From JANXDG01 sp964561135 (GTDB taxonomy: Bacteria; Elusimicrobiota; Endomicrobiia; DTEH01), in NCBI GenBank assembly GCA_964561135.1, contig CAZLOB010000022.1:8708-72707 (forward strand): a DNA stretch of 64,000 nucleotides, written 5' to 3'. The notes under the pieces were generated by a model. It saw only the letters and a program-made list of their open reading frames with translations, was not told where the DNA came from and ran no database searches. Each line of letters opens with the position of its first letter. Position 1 is the stretch's first letter. The translations under genes and the position numbers were made by a program. Of this stretch, positions 1 through 8,898 are shown piece by piece.

Positions 1-1
1 A

Positions 2-88
2 TTAATAAAAAAATTAACTGAGCTTGACTTCCCACAAACAACATTGCATATTGACGAGGAAGGGAATCTGCAAATTAAACAATATTAA
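2..88 (+). CDS. C-terminal end of an unidentified protein (partial)
   Basis: An open frame runs in from the left edge and ends at TAA (86-88), giving 28 residues that finish EEGNLQIKQY. The fragment is too short to assign to a family. It is followed by about 140 bases of non-coding AT-rich sequence before prfB. Confidence 0.5.
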   Translation, partial: LIKKLTELDFPQTTLHIDEEGNLQIKQY

Positions 89-229
89 ATCAATCCTTTA
101 TGTATCTAAATCGTATATTCAAAAAAAAATGACAAGCACGTTAAGCAATTTTTAAAACTATTGATTTTTAGAATATAAATTAGTAAATGATTAAAGTGTC
201 AAATTTTAAACTATATTTTGTAAACAATC

Positions 230-1352
230 ATGACAATAAATCAAGAATTAATTGAAAAATACAAAGATCTTGTTTCTGAAATAGGAAAGATTGGAGATTT
301 TCTTTAACATTGCTGAAAAAGAAAAACTTTTGGCTGAGATACAACAAAAACTTGCTAATACTCAACTGTGGCAAAACACTTCTTCACAACAATATCTTGA
401 ACTAACAAAACAATTTCAAGAAGTTCAAAAGAGTTTAGAAGTATATAACAAAATAAAATATTTACAACAAGAGTTAGAAACAATATTAGAACTACATAAA
501 GAAACAGATGAACATTCTTTGGCAACAGAGTTTAAAAATTATCTTGCAGAACTACAGCAAATTGTAAACCAACTTAAGTTAACAATTTTTCTTAACGAAC
601 CATATGATAAATCTAACGCTATTGTAACGCTTCATGCAGGCGCTGGTGGAACTGAAGCTTGTGACTGGGTTGAGATGTTGTTTAGGATGTACACACGTTG
701 GGCAGATAAAAAAGGGTTTAAAGTAGAACTTGTTGATATTTCAAAAGGTGAGGAAGCGGGTTTTCGTAGTGTTATGTTTATTGTTAAGGGAGATTATGCA
801 TATGGTTTACTTAAAGGTGAGGAAGGTGTACATAGGTTAGTGCGAATATCACCCTTTGATGCAAACAAAAGACGACATACATCGTTTGCAAGTTGTGATG
901 TTGCAGCAGAAGTTGCTGAAGAAGAAATAGTTATTGACGAAAATGATTTAAAGATAGAGACATTTCGTGCTTCAGGCCATGGTGGACAACATCTACAAAA
1001 AACTGAGTCTGCAGTAAGGATTACTCATATACCCACAGGGATTGTGGTACAATGTCAGACAGAACGGTCTCAGTTAAAAAATAAACTAACTGCTTTAAAA
1101 ATTTTAAAATCAAGATTGTACAAACTTAAAAAAGAACAAGAATTAAAAGAAAAGCAAAAAGAACGTATACAGAAAGGTGAGATTGGCTGGGGTAGGCAAA
1201 AACGTTCTTACATTTTTATGCCGTATCAACTTGTAAAAGATCATATTACAGGAGTTGAAGTAGGAGATATTAATTCTGTAATGGACGGAGAAATAGATGT
1301 TTTTATTCAAGCATATCTTGAATATATTGCAAAAAAGAATAAAAAAATATGA
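230..1352 (+). CDS. prfB: Peptide chain release factor 2 (RF2), with programmed +1 frameshift
   Basis: RF2 reads UGA and UAA stop codons and triggers peptide release on the ribosome. The gene is read as 230-304 joined to 306-1352, about 373 residues, the usual RF2 length. The first 25 codons from ATG 230 end at CTT TAA; slipping one base forward continues into NIAEKEKLL, which lines up with the start of the main RF2 body. The anticodon-like SPF motif (VRISPFDANKRR) marks RF2, not RF1. The GGQ loop reads SGHGGQHLQKTES, where most release factors have GGQ-x-VN. No SD is seen before ATG 230. The stop overlaps pheA as ATGA. An annotation starting at TTG 291 would miss the true N-terminus. Confidence 0.93.
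293..308 (+). promoter_or_regulatory. prfB: prfB autoregulatory +1 frameshift site (CTT TAA C)
   Basis: An SD-like GGAG (293-296) lies five bases before CTT (302-304), followed in frame by the stop TAA (305-307) and C. This is the layout of the known RF2 frameshift site, in which low RF2 lets the ribosome slip +1 from CUU to UUU. The usual stop is UGA, read only by RF2. Here it is UAA, which RF1 also reads. Confidence 0.85.
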
Positions 1353-2419
1353 ATCAAATAGAGAATTTAAGGAAAAAAATAAACCGGATCGATCTAAAAA
1401 TACTGAATTTATTGAACCGTCGTGCTGAGATTGCAAAACAAATTGGCCAAATCAAATCTTCTAAAGGATACCAAATTTATTCTCCAGAACGAGAAAAAGA
1501 AATTATACAAAAAATGATAAAACATAATATGGGACCATTAGATGAGGAAGATGTGAAAGAAATTTTTTCTTTGATTATTCAAATCTGCAGGTATCAACAA
1601 AAAAAATTTAAAGTTTCATATTTAGGTCCTGAAGGAACTTTTACCCAACTTGCAGCAATAAAAATTTTTGGTAATAGAAACATTTATATACCTAAAGAAA
1701 CAATAGGCGATGTGTTTTACAGTGTTGAAAAAAACGAGGTTGAGTACGGTGTTGTTCCTGTAGAAAACACTACTGAAGGTATTGTTTCTCATACACTTGA
1801 TATGTTTTTAGAATGTGATTTATACATCTGTGGCGAACTTGATATGAAAATTTCACATTGTTTGCTTTCAAAAGAAAACTCTATTAAAAAAATAAAGTAT
1901 GTATATTCTAACCCACAAGCTTTTGCTCAATGTAAAAACTTTGTTTCTACAAAGTTACATTATGCGAAACTAATTGAAGTGTCTTCTACTGCGGAAGCAG
2001 CAAAAATTGTTGCTAAAAAAAGGTATTCTGCAGCAATATCCTCAGAAGTAAGTGCCAAAATTTATAAATTAAACATTTTAGAAAGAAACATACAGGATTT
2101 AGAAGATAACTACACAAAGTTTATTGTTATTGGTAAACACCCTATAATGAGACCATCTGGGAAAGATAAAACATCAATTTTGTTTTCTTTAAAAGACAGG
2201 GTTGGTATACTGCATGACGCTTTAGCACCGTTTAAAAAACATGGGATTAACCTAACAAAGATAGAATCCAGACCGTCAAAACAACGTCCATGGGAATATG
2301 TTTTCTTTGTAGATTTTGTTGGCCATATAAACGATAAAAATGTTAAAAAAGCAATTGAAGAACTGGAAAATTTGTGTACAAATTATAAATTTTTAGGTTC
2401 GTATCCACAAGCGAAATAA
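1349..2419 (+). CDS. pheA: Bifunctional chorismate mutase / prephenate dehydratase
   Basis: This enzyme makes phenylpyruvate from chorismate for phenylalanine synthesis. Residues 1-85 form an AroQ-type chorismate mutase helix bundle (IDLKILNLLNRRAEIAKQIG). The prephenate dehydratase domain starts near residue 87 with YLGPEGTFTQ and contains PVENTTEGIV. A C-terminal ACT domain (about 270-350) carries the ESRP phenylalanine-binding motif (KIESRPSKQRPWEY). At 356 residues it is standard for the fused P-protein. It overlaps prfB by an ATGA junction and starts an aromatic block with hisC, aroF, tyrA and aroA. Feedback inhibition by phenylalanine through the ACT domain is expected from the family. 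Confidence 0.95.
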   Translation: MNQIENLRKKINRIDLKILNLLNRRAEIAKQIGQIKSSKGYQIYSPEREKEIIQKMIKHNMGPLDEEDVKEIFSLIIQICRYQQKKFKVSYLGPEGTFTQLAAIKIFGNRNIYIPKETIGDVFYSVEKNEVEYGVVPVENTTEGIVSHTLDMFLECDLYICGELDMKISHCLLSKENSIKKIKYVYSNPQAFAQCKNFVSTKLHYAKLIEVSSTAEAAKIVAKKRYSAAISSEVSAKIYKLNILERNIQDLEDNYTKFIVIGKHPIMRPSGKDKTSILFSLKDRVGILHDALAPFKKHGINLTKIESRPSKQRPWEYVFFVDFVGHINDKNVKKAIEELENLCTNYKFLGSYPQAK

Positions 2420-2429
2420 GTTTAAAACA

Positions 2430-3551
2430 ATGAAAAAAAATATACCGCTACCACAACCTAGAAAAGAAATAAAAAATTTTCAACCATATATTCCTGGCAG
2501 ACCTATTGAAGAAATTCAGGATAAATTTGGACTAAAAAATGTTTACAAACTTGCCTCAAACGAAAATCCGCTCGGTTGTTCAAAAACAGTAAAAAATCTT
2601 TTAGGCAAATTGTACACTTTATTTCATAGGTATCCTGAAGGGTCAAGTTTAAAACTAAGAGAAAAAATTGCAAAAAAGTTTAATGTTTCAAAAGAAGAAG
2701 TGATAATAGGTGCTGGTACTGACGAACTTATCGAACTTCTTGGTAAAACATATCTTTCAAAAGAAGACAATATTGTTGTCTCAAACCATGCGTTTATAAG
2801 ATATAAAATGGCAGGCGAGCTTATGGGTTGTAAAGTAATATCAGTACCAATGAAAGATTTTACTCATGATTTGTTCTCAATGGCAAAAAAAGTTAACAAA
2901 AAAACTAAAATTGTTTTCATTGCTAATCCTAACAATCCAACTGGAACATATAATACAAAAGATGAAGTAAATTGGATGTTAAAATATTTTTTAGAAAAAA
3001 AACTTTATCCAATAGTTGTATTTGATGAAGCGTATTACGAATATGCAAAAGTTTTCAATGATTATCCGGACAGTTTGTCTTTGCGCAAATTATATCCAAA
3101 TATTGTCATACTTAGGACATTTTCAAAAGTATATGGTCTTGCAGGGTTAAGAATAGGGTTTGGTATTTCAAGAAAAGAAATTATTGCTGAATTAGACAGG
3201 GTTCGTCCCCCGTTTAATGTTTCTGTTGTAGCACAATATGTTGCAGAAAAGGCTATTGATGATGAAGAACATATAGAAAAATCCGTGTCTCATGTTATCC
3301 GTGAGAAAGAATTTTTGTATACTCAATTAGATAAACTTAAAATTGATTATATAAAGTCAGCAACAAATTTTGTTTTAATCAATGTTTATCCAAAGAAAGG
3401 AATTGATGTGTTTTCAAAATTGCTTAGTAAAGGTATTATTGTACGCGCAATGGATGAGTACGATTTACCAAATCATATACGAGTAACTATTGGGACAAGG
3501 AAAGAAAATATTAAGTTCATAAACAATTTCAAACAAATAATAAAAAACTAA
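2430..3551 (+). CDS. hisC: Histidinol-phosphate aminotransferase (class I/II, PLP)
   Basis: A PLP aminotransferase of 373 residues with ASNENPLG near the N-terminus, NPNNPTGTY, the pyridoxal-contacting FDEAYYEY and the lysine motif RTFSKVYGLAGLRIG. HisC converts imidazole-acetol phosphate to histidinol phosphate. It lies between pheA and aroF/tyrA, away from hisD and hisB (12.4-14.2 kb). As in some other bacteria, it may also transaminate phenylpyruvate and hydroxyphenylpyruvate; that dual role is inferred from position. It starts 10 bases after pheA without a visible SD, and its stop shares one base with the next start. Confidence 0.9.
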   Translation: MKKNIPLPQPRKEIKNFQPYIPGRPIEEIQDKFGLKNVYKLASNENPLGCSKTVKNLLGKLYTLFHRYPEGSSLKLREKIAKKFNVSKEEVIIGAGTDELIELLGKTYLSKEDNIVVSNHAFIRYKMAGELMGCKVISVPMKDFTHDLFSMAKKVNKKTKIVFIANPNNPTGTYNTKDEVNWMLKYFLEKKLYPIVVFDEAYYEYAKVFNDYPDSLSLRKLYPNIVILRTFSKVYGLAGLRIGFGISRKEIIAELDRVRPPFNVSVVAQYVAEKAIDDEEHIEKSVSHVIREKEFLYTQLDKLKIDYIKSATNFVLINVYPKKGIDVFSKLLSKGIIVRAMDEYDLPNHIRVTIGTRKENIKFINNFKQIIKN

Positions 3552-3901
3552 TGCAATATTTAGTTTTAGGTATAGTTGCGGGTATATTAGGTGGGTTGTT
3601 AGGTATAGGTGGTGGTACAATCATAGTTCCATATTTAGTTTATATTAAAAATTTTACTCAACATCAGGCACAAGGTGTAAGTTTAATACTTGCGGCTTTA
3701 CCAATTGGTTTGCTTGCTTTATTGAAATATTACAAAGAAGGGAACTTTGATTTAAAGATAGGTTTTATAATAGCAATTGGTTTTTTTCTTGGTGGATATT
3801 TAGGTGCCACAATAGCACATAAAATTCCTGAAAACCTACTTAGGAAATTATTTGGTATATATTTGCTACTTTTAGGTTTAAAAATGGTATTCGGCAAATG
3901 A
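3551..3901 (+). CDS. Half-length TauE/SafE-family membrane protein
   Basis: A 116-residue hydrophobic protein with the family signature GGLLGIGGGTIIVPYL near the N-terminus and a second glycine-rich segment (GGYLGATIAHKIPENLLRK). About four membrane segments are predicted by eye. TauE/SafE proteins are usually about 250 residues built from two such halves, so this is a single half that would have to form dimers. These proteins are putative anion or sulfonate exporters; the substrate here is unknown. The start overlaps the hisC stop (TAATG). Confidence 0.75.
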   Translation: MQYLVLGIVAGILGGLLGIGGGTIIVPYLVYIKNFTQHQAQGVSLILAALPIGLLALLKYYKEGNFDLKIGFIIAIGFFLGGYLGATIAHKIPENLLRKLFGIYLLLLGLKMVFGK

Positions 3902-3916
3902 AAGGAGGGAAAACAA

Positions 3917-4933
3917 ATGATATTAGTTTTAAAAAATAATATCTCAGAAGAACAATTTAATCATATAATAGAAAAAATTAAAGAGTTAGGTTTTACACCA
4001 CATATATCCAGGGGTGTAAAAAAGACAATTGTTGGTTTAATTGGAGAACAAGCTGAACGTTATAGAGAAATTTTTGAATCAATAGAAGGTATTGAACATA
4101 TTTCTGAAATTGAGAACCCGTTTAAGTTAGCAAGTAGAGAATTTAAAGAAGAAGATACAATAGTAAAAGTAAATCCTGAGGTTGAGCTTGGTGGTAAAAA
4201 AATTGTTGTTATAGCTGGACCTTGTGCTGTTGAATCTAAAGAACAATTTTTAACTATTGCGAAAGAGGTTAAGAAACACGGTGCTGTTTTGTTACGAGGA
4301 GGTATTTTTAAACCACGTACTTCACCATATTCGTTTCAAGGGTTAGGTAAAGATGGACTAAAAATTTTAAAAGAAGTAAAAGAAGAAGTTGGGTTAGGTA
4401 TTGTATCTGAAGCGATGAATATTGAACAAGTTGAAATTTTAGCTGAATATGTTGATATTATACAAATTGGTGCAAGAAATGTACAAAATTTTGAGTTACT
4501 TAAAGCTGCTGGAAGAATAAAAAAACCTGTATTATTAAAACGTGGTATGGCAACAACAATCAAAGAATGGCTAATGTCAGCAGAATATATTATGGCAGAA
4601 GGAAATTATAACGTAATACTTTGTGAACGAGGTATACGTACGTTTGAAGATTCAACAAGGTTTACTTTAGACTTAAATGCGATACCTGTAGTAAAAAGTT
4701 TATCTCATCTACCTGTAATTGTTGATCCAAGCCATGGTATAGGAATAAGAAATTTTGTACCAACAATGGCAAAGGCTGCTATTGTAGCAGGTGCCGACGG
4801 GTTAATCATAGAAGTACATCATAATCCTGAACAAGCACTTTCTGATGGCCCACAAAGTATCTATCCGTACCAGTTTGCACAACTTATGCAAGACCTTAGA
4901 AAACTTGTGGAAGCTATCGGAAGAAGTATATAG
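3917..4933 (+). CDS. aroF: 3-deoxy-7-phosphoheptulonate synthase (DAHP synthase, type I-beta)
   Basis: This enzyme condenses phosphoenolpyruvate and erythrose 4-phosphate, the first step of the shikimate pathway. Residues 1-70 form a small ferredoxin-like regulatory domain, as in the Thermotoga enzyme. The barrel carries IAGPCAVES, LLRGGIFKPRTSPYSFQG, QIGARNVQNF, LLKRGMATT, CERGIRTFE and IVDPSHGIG, with metal and substrate residues intact. Its 338 residues match the type I-beta family. A strong SD (AAGGAGGGA, 3902-3910) precedes the ATG, so this gene may be translated more strongly than its neighbours. The regulatory domain suggests feedback control by tyrosine or phenylalanine. Confidence 0.95.
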   Translation: MILVLKNNISEEQFNHIIEKIKELGFTPHISRGVKKTIVGLIGEQAERYREIFESIEGIEHISEIENPFKLASREFKEEDTIVKVNPEVELGGKKIVVIAGPCAVESKEQFLTIAKEVKKHGAVLLRGGIFKPRTSPYSFQGLGKDGLKILKEVKEEVGLGIVSEAMNIEQVEILAEYVDIIQIGARNVQNFELLKAAGRIKKPVLLKRGMATTIKEWLMSAEYIMAEGNYNVILCERGIRTFEDSTRFTLDLNAIPVVKSLSHLPVIVDPSHGIGIRNFVPTMAKAAIVAGADGLIIEVHHNPEQALSDGPQSIYPYQFAQLMQDLRKLVEAIGRSI

Positions 4934-4939
4934 CTACTG

Positions 4940-5812
4940 ATGCAAATAAAACAGATAAGTATAATAGGTGTAGGTCTCATTGGTGGATCAATTGGTTTAG
5001 CATTAAAAAAATGTTTATCTTCTGTAGTTATTATTGGTGTTGGGAGGAATGTTGACAAGTTAAAAATTGCAAAAGAAAAAGGATGTATTGACAAGTTTAC
5101 AACTGATATTAAAGAAGGTGTAAAAGACGCAGATATTGTCATTATTAGTGTTCCTGTTAATTTAACTATAAAATTCGTAGAGTTAGTTTTACCATATGTG
5201 AAAGAAGATGCTGTAATAACAGATGTTGCGTCAGTGAAAAATGAAATAATAAAAAAAGTAAAACAAAAGATATTAAAGGTAAAGAAAACAAAAAAAGTAC
5301 ATTTTGTAGGTTGTCATCCATTAGCAGGACTTGAAAAATCAGGTGTTGAATATGCAAAAGAAAACCTGTTTGAAAATTCTGTCTGCGTTATATGTTATGA
5401 CAAAACAATATGTTCTAAAGATGCTTTAAATAAAATAAAATTTTTGTGGGAAACAATGAAAGCAAATGTCGTTGATCTTGATCCACACAAACATGATAAA
5501 ATTCTCGCATTAACAAGTCATATGTTACATATTATAGCATATGTTTTAGCAAAACAAATTAATTCAAAAAAGGAATATTTAAAATTTACTGCTGGTGCGT
5601 ATAGAGATATGACACGTATCGCTGCGTCAAACCCTGAAATGTGGGCTCAAATATGTTATATGAACAGAAGTTTTGTAAAAAACGAGTTAAAAAAATTTTT
5701 AAACTTAACAAAACAAGTTCTAAACTGTTTAGACAACTACAATAAATTAAAAAAATTTTTCAGTACAGCTTACAGACTTAAACTAAAAAGTTATGAACAT
5801 AAAAGTATATAA
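4940..5812 (+). CDS. tyrA: Prephenate dehydrogenase
   Basis: It oxidatively decarboxylates prephenate to 4-hydroxyphenylpyruvate for tyrosine. The 290 residues open with an NAD-binding fold (IIGVGLIGGSIGLALKK), followed by VITDVASVKNEI and the family motif GCHPLAGLEKSGVEYA. The C-terminal half is helical, as in TyrA dimers. No ACT domain is present, so tyrosine feedback would have to act in the active site or on aroF. Its last 20 bases overlap aroA. Confidence 0.93.
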   Translation: MQIKQISIIGVGLIGGSIGLALKKCLSSVVIIGVGRNVDKLKIAKEKGCIDKFTTDIKEGVKDADIVIISVPVNLTIKFVELVLPYVKEDAVITDVASVKNEIIKKVKQKILKVKKTKKVHFVGCHPLAGLEKSGVEYAKENLFENSVCVICYDKTICSKDALNKIKFLWETMKANVVDLDPHKHDKILALTSHMLHIIAYVLAKQINSKKEYLKFTAGAYRDMTRIAASNPEMWAQICYMNRSFVKNELKKFLNLTKQVLNCLDNYNKLKKFFSTAYRLKLKSYEHKSI

Positions 5813-7085
5813 GAAAGACAAAATTAAAGCAGAAATAGAAGTTCCTCCAGACAAATCTATAACACATAGAGCTATAATGTTAGCATCTATATCTTCAGGT
5901 GTATCAGAGATACACAATTTTTTAAAAAGTAAAGATTGTTATTCTACTATTAACGCTTTTAGGTCGCTTGGAGTAAAAATTGTTGAAGAAAAAAATACAT
6001 TAAAAGTTTACGGTGTTGGTATGGAAGGATTAAAACAACCAAACGATGTTATTGACGCTGGTAACTCTGGCACTACAGTAAGGTTAATATCAGGCATTCT
6101 TGCTGGAAACGAGATAGAAGTAAAAATTGTTGGTGATGAAAGTTTGTCAAAACGTCCAATGAAACGTATTGTAGAACCGTTATCTCTTATGGGTGCAAAA
6201 ATTGTTGCTACTGAAGGTAACTATTTGCCTATGACTATATATGGAAGCAAAAACTTAAAATCTATCACTTGGGAAAGTAAAATTGCGTCAGCACAAGTAA
6301 AATCTTGTATTCTATTTGCAGGAATGTATGCAGAAGGTGAAACAATTTATATCGAACCACAAATATCAAGAGATCATACAGAACGTATGTTACAATACTT
6401 GGATGTAAACATTGAGAAAAAAGATAGGGTGTGCTCAATTAAGGGTAAAATAAAAAGAATAAAAAATTTTGAAATTGAAATACCAGGAGATCCATCTTCT
6501 GCAAGCTATTTTGTAGCAATTGGTATCTTAACAAAAGATTCTGAGATAGTTATAAGAAATGTTTGTGTAAATCCTACTCGTATGGGATTTATAAACACTT
6601 TAATAAAAATGGGCGCAAATATAAGTTTGACAAACTTAAAAACAAAATATAATGAACCTGTTGCTGATCTTGTTGTAAAAAGTAGTAAACTAAAAGGTAT
6701 AAACATATCTGCTGACGATGTACCATCAATGATTGATGAACTACCGCTGCTTGCTGTTATTGCGACACAGGCTGATGGTTTAACAGAAATACGTGGTGCA
6801 CAAGAATTAAGAGTAAAAGAATCTGACAGAATCAAAACTATTACAACTGAACTACAAAAATTAGGTGCAAAAATTGTTGAACTTGAAGATGGTATGATTG
6901 TAATGGGTAATACAAAACTTTCTTCTGAAAAAGATATTATTGAATTAGAATCTTATAAAGACCATAGGATTGCTTTAAGTTTAGCTGTAGCTGGAACTAT
7001 TTGTGAAAGAAATGTAGTTATAAAAGATGCTGAGTGTGTTGATATATCTTTTCCAAACTTTTGGGAAATTTTTAATAGTTTATAA
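5793..7085 (+). CDS. aroA: 3-phosphoshikimate 1-carboxyvinyltransferase (EPSP synthase)
   Basis: It transfers enolpyruvate from PEP to shikimate 3-phosphate. All hallmark segments are visible in 430 residues: PPDKSITHRAIML, DAGNSGTTVRLISGIL, the SKRPMKR arginine segment, PGDPSSASYF, DELPLLAVIA, LRVKESDRI and DHRIALSLA. The start overlaps tyrA by 20 bases, implying coupled translation. Other shikimate genes in the window are aroF (3.9 kb) and aroD (46.8 kb); aroB, aroE, aroK and aroC are not here. Confidence 0.96.
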   Translation: MNIKVYKKDKIKAEIEVPPDKSITHRAIMLASISSGVSEIHNFLKSKDCYSTINAFRSLGVKIVEEKNTLKVYGVGMEGLKQPNDVIDAGNSGTTVRLISGILAGNEIEVKIVGDESLSKRPMKRIVEPLSLMGAKIVATEGNYLPMTIYGSKNLKSITWESKIASAQVKSCILFAGMYAEGETIYIEPQISRDHTERMLQYLDVNIEKKDRVCSIKGKIKRIKNFEIEIPGDPSSASYFVAIGILTKDSEIVIRNVCVNPTRMGFINTLIKMGANISLTNLKTKYNEPVADLVVKSSKLKGINISADDVPSMIDELPLLAVIATQADGLTEIRGAQELRVKESDRIKTITTELQKLGAKIVELEDGMIVMGNTKLSSEKDIIELESYKDHRIALSLAVAGTICERNVVIKDAECVDISFPNFWEIFNSL

Positions 7086-7090
7086 AAATT

Positions 7091-7951
7091 ATGAAAATAA
7101 TTTTGGCAAAATACATTGGGTTCTGTAAAGGTGTCAACAGATGTATATCTTTAGTTGAACAAGAAATTAAAAATGGAAACAAAGTTTATGCATTAGGCGA
7201 ACTTCTTCATAACCAACAAGAAATGAAGAGGTTAGAATCGTTAGGTGTAAAAGTAATAAACGATATTAAAGAATTAAAAAGCGTATTTAAAAACATAAGT
7301 TTAATAATTCGTACTCATGGTATTGAAAAAGAAGTGTATCAACAAATTGTATCAAAAAATGGAATAAAAGTTGTGGATGGTACTTGTCCTATCGTAAAAA
7401 AAAATCAGGTTATTGTTGAAAAATACTCAAAGGAAGGATATAATGTAATAATTTTTGGCGATATTGAACATCCTGAAATAAGAGCGTTAATATCGTATAT
7501 ATCAAATAATGTTAAAAAATATGTAGTTTCTTCATTAGAAGATATAAAAAAATTAGACATTAGTTATGACAAACCTATTATTGTAATTTCTCAAACAACC
7601 AAACCTGTTGATGAATACAAAAAAATATGTGATGTTTTAAAAAGAAAATTCAAAAACGTTAAAATATTTAACACAATCTGTAAAGAAACAATTTTAAGAG
7701 AACAAGAGATTAAAGATTTATCAAAAAAGGTTCACAAAGTTATAGTTATAGGTGGGAAGAATTCTGCAAATACAAAAAAGTTAATTTCTATTGCAAAAAA
7801 ATATAACAATGAAGTTTTTGCTATAAGCTGTGAAGAAGAAGTAAAGAATCTAAAAATTAATGGTTATGAAACAATTGCAATTTTTTCTGGCGCTTCAACA
7901 CCAAGATGGTTGATACAAAAAATTGTTAAAAAAATTGAAACTAAAGTATGA
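7091..7951 (+). CDS. ispH: 4-hydroxy-3-methylbut-2-enyl diphosphate reductase
   Basis: The last enzyme of the MEP isoprenoid pathway, an iron-sulfur reductase making IPP and DMAPP. In 286 residues it has the three cluster cysteines in their contexts: GFCKGVNRC, VDGTCPIVKKNQ and NTICKETILREQE. The substrate motifs ALGELLHNQQE and IRTHGIEKE are present, and EHPEIRALISY carries the conserved His-Pro-Glu. It follows aroA by five bases without an SD and overlaps the next gene by ATGA. Confidence 0.94.
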   Translation: MKIILAKYIGFCKGVNRCISLVEQEIKNGNKVYALGELLHNQQEMKRLESLGVKVINDIKELKSVFKNISLIIRTHGIEKEVYQQIVSKNGIKVVDGTCPIVKKNQVIVEKYSKEGYNVIIFGDIEHPEIRALISYISNNVKKYVVSSLEDIKKLDISYDKPIIVISQTTKPVDEYKKICDVLKRKFKNVKIFNTICKETILREQEIKDLSKKVHKVIVIGGKNSANTKKLISIAKKYNNEVFAISCEEEVKNLKINGYETIAIFSGASTPRWLIQKIVKKIETKV

Positions 7952-8874
7952 ATAAAAACGGTATATTAAACATTTTGTTATTATTGATTATTATTCTTAT
8001 TGGAACTATTTTGTTTGCCATCAAATTAATAGATAATAACATTAGAACAACTAAAGATTTAAATTTTGTTTATAACTACAACTTGTATCTATTTAATTTA
8101 GAAAACAAAGAAATTGAAGAGTATATTGAAAAAGTAAGATACAAAATTATTAAAAACATAATACCACTTGTTGTTATTCGTTGTAAATACAATCCTTATA
8201 AACACAATTTATATTTGTTAGCACAGATGATAGGGGCAAATATAGAATCAATCCGTAGTACAAATTATATAGAAGCTATTGGATTGTTATATCCTGGTAA
8301 AGAACTTTTGTTACATAATAAAAAAGGTATGCTTTATAAAATAAAGCAGGACGATGTTTCAGTAAAAACAATAGCAAAAAAGTTTTCAAAAAGTATAAAA
8401 CAAATTTGTGAAATAAATGAAATCCCACCAACTTATGTGTTTAAAAAAGGTGAATATGTTTTTTTACCTGATACATATATAAAATTCAAAGATTTTATGC
8501 TACCACTTTTTAACGCAAAGATTACTTCAAAGTTTGGTTGGCGGAAACATCCAATCTTCGGAATATTAAAGTATCACGAAGGAATTGACTTAAAACAAAA
8601 ATATGGTGCGCCAGTAAGAGCAGCAGCTGATGGTAAAGTAATTTTTGCCGGCTGGGCAGAAGGATACGGGAAACTTGTTATACTAAAACATCATAAAGAT
8701 TATACAACTTATTACGGACATTTATCAAAAATACGTGTTAAAGTTGGTCAAAGTGTCTATAAAGGACAAATAATTGGTAATGTTGGGGCAACCGGTTGGA
8801 CAACAGGTCCACACCTACATTTTGAGATAAGAAAAAATGGGATCCCTGTTGATCCTAAAAAAATATTGTTTTAA
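7948..8874 (+). CDS. LysM and M23 metallopeptidase, membrane-anchored (murein hydrolase-like)
   Basis: A 308-residue envelope protein. Residues 7-26 form an uncleaved membrane anchor. Residues about 130-172 resemble a LysM repeat (IAKKFSKSIKQICEINEIPPTYV followed by KKGEYVFLP). The C-terminal M23 domain has the zinc ligands in KYHEGIDLK and the GPHLHFEIR motif, so it should be active on peptidoglycan cross-links, although some M23 proteins only activate amidases. A candidate partner is the amidase at 61-63 kb; the link is inference. The ATGA overlap with ispH has no obvious functional meaning. Confidence 0.88.
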   Translation: MNKNGILNILLLLIIILIGTILFAIKLIDNNIRTTKDLNFVYNYNLYLFNLENKEIEEYIEKVRYKIIKNIIPLVVIRCKYNPYKHNLYLLAQMIGANIESIRSTNYIEAIGLLYPGKELLLHNKKGMLYKIKQDDVSVKTIAKKFSKSIKQICEINEIPPTYVFKKGEYVFLPDTYIKFKDFMLPLFNAKITSKFGWRKHPIFGILKYHEGIDLKQKYGAPVRAAADGKVIFAGWAEGYGKLVILKHHKDYTTYYGHLSKIRVKVGQSVYKGQIIGNVGATGWTTGPHLHFEIRKNGIPVDPKKILF

Positions 8875-8898
8875 TTATAACAATTTAGGAGGGAGATC

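Noticed and set aside
190..229. Possible promoter just before prfB (TTAAAG at 191 and TATTTT at 214)
   Set aside because: The hexamers are weak and such matches are expected by chance in AT-rich DNA; not called.
291..1352. prfB starting at TTG 291
   Set aside because: The GGAG and CTT TAA C context and the 25 upstream codons fit the RF2 frameshift arrangement better.
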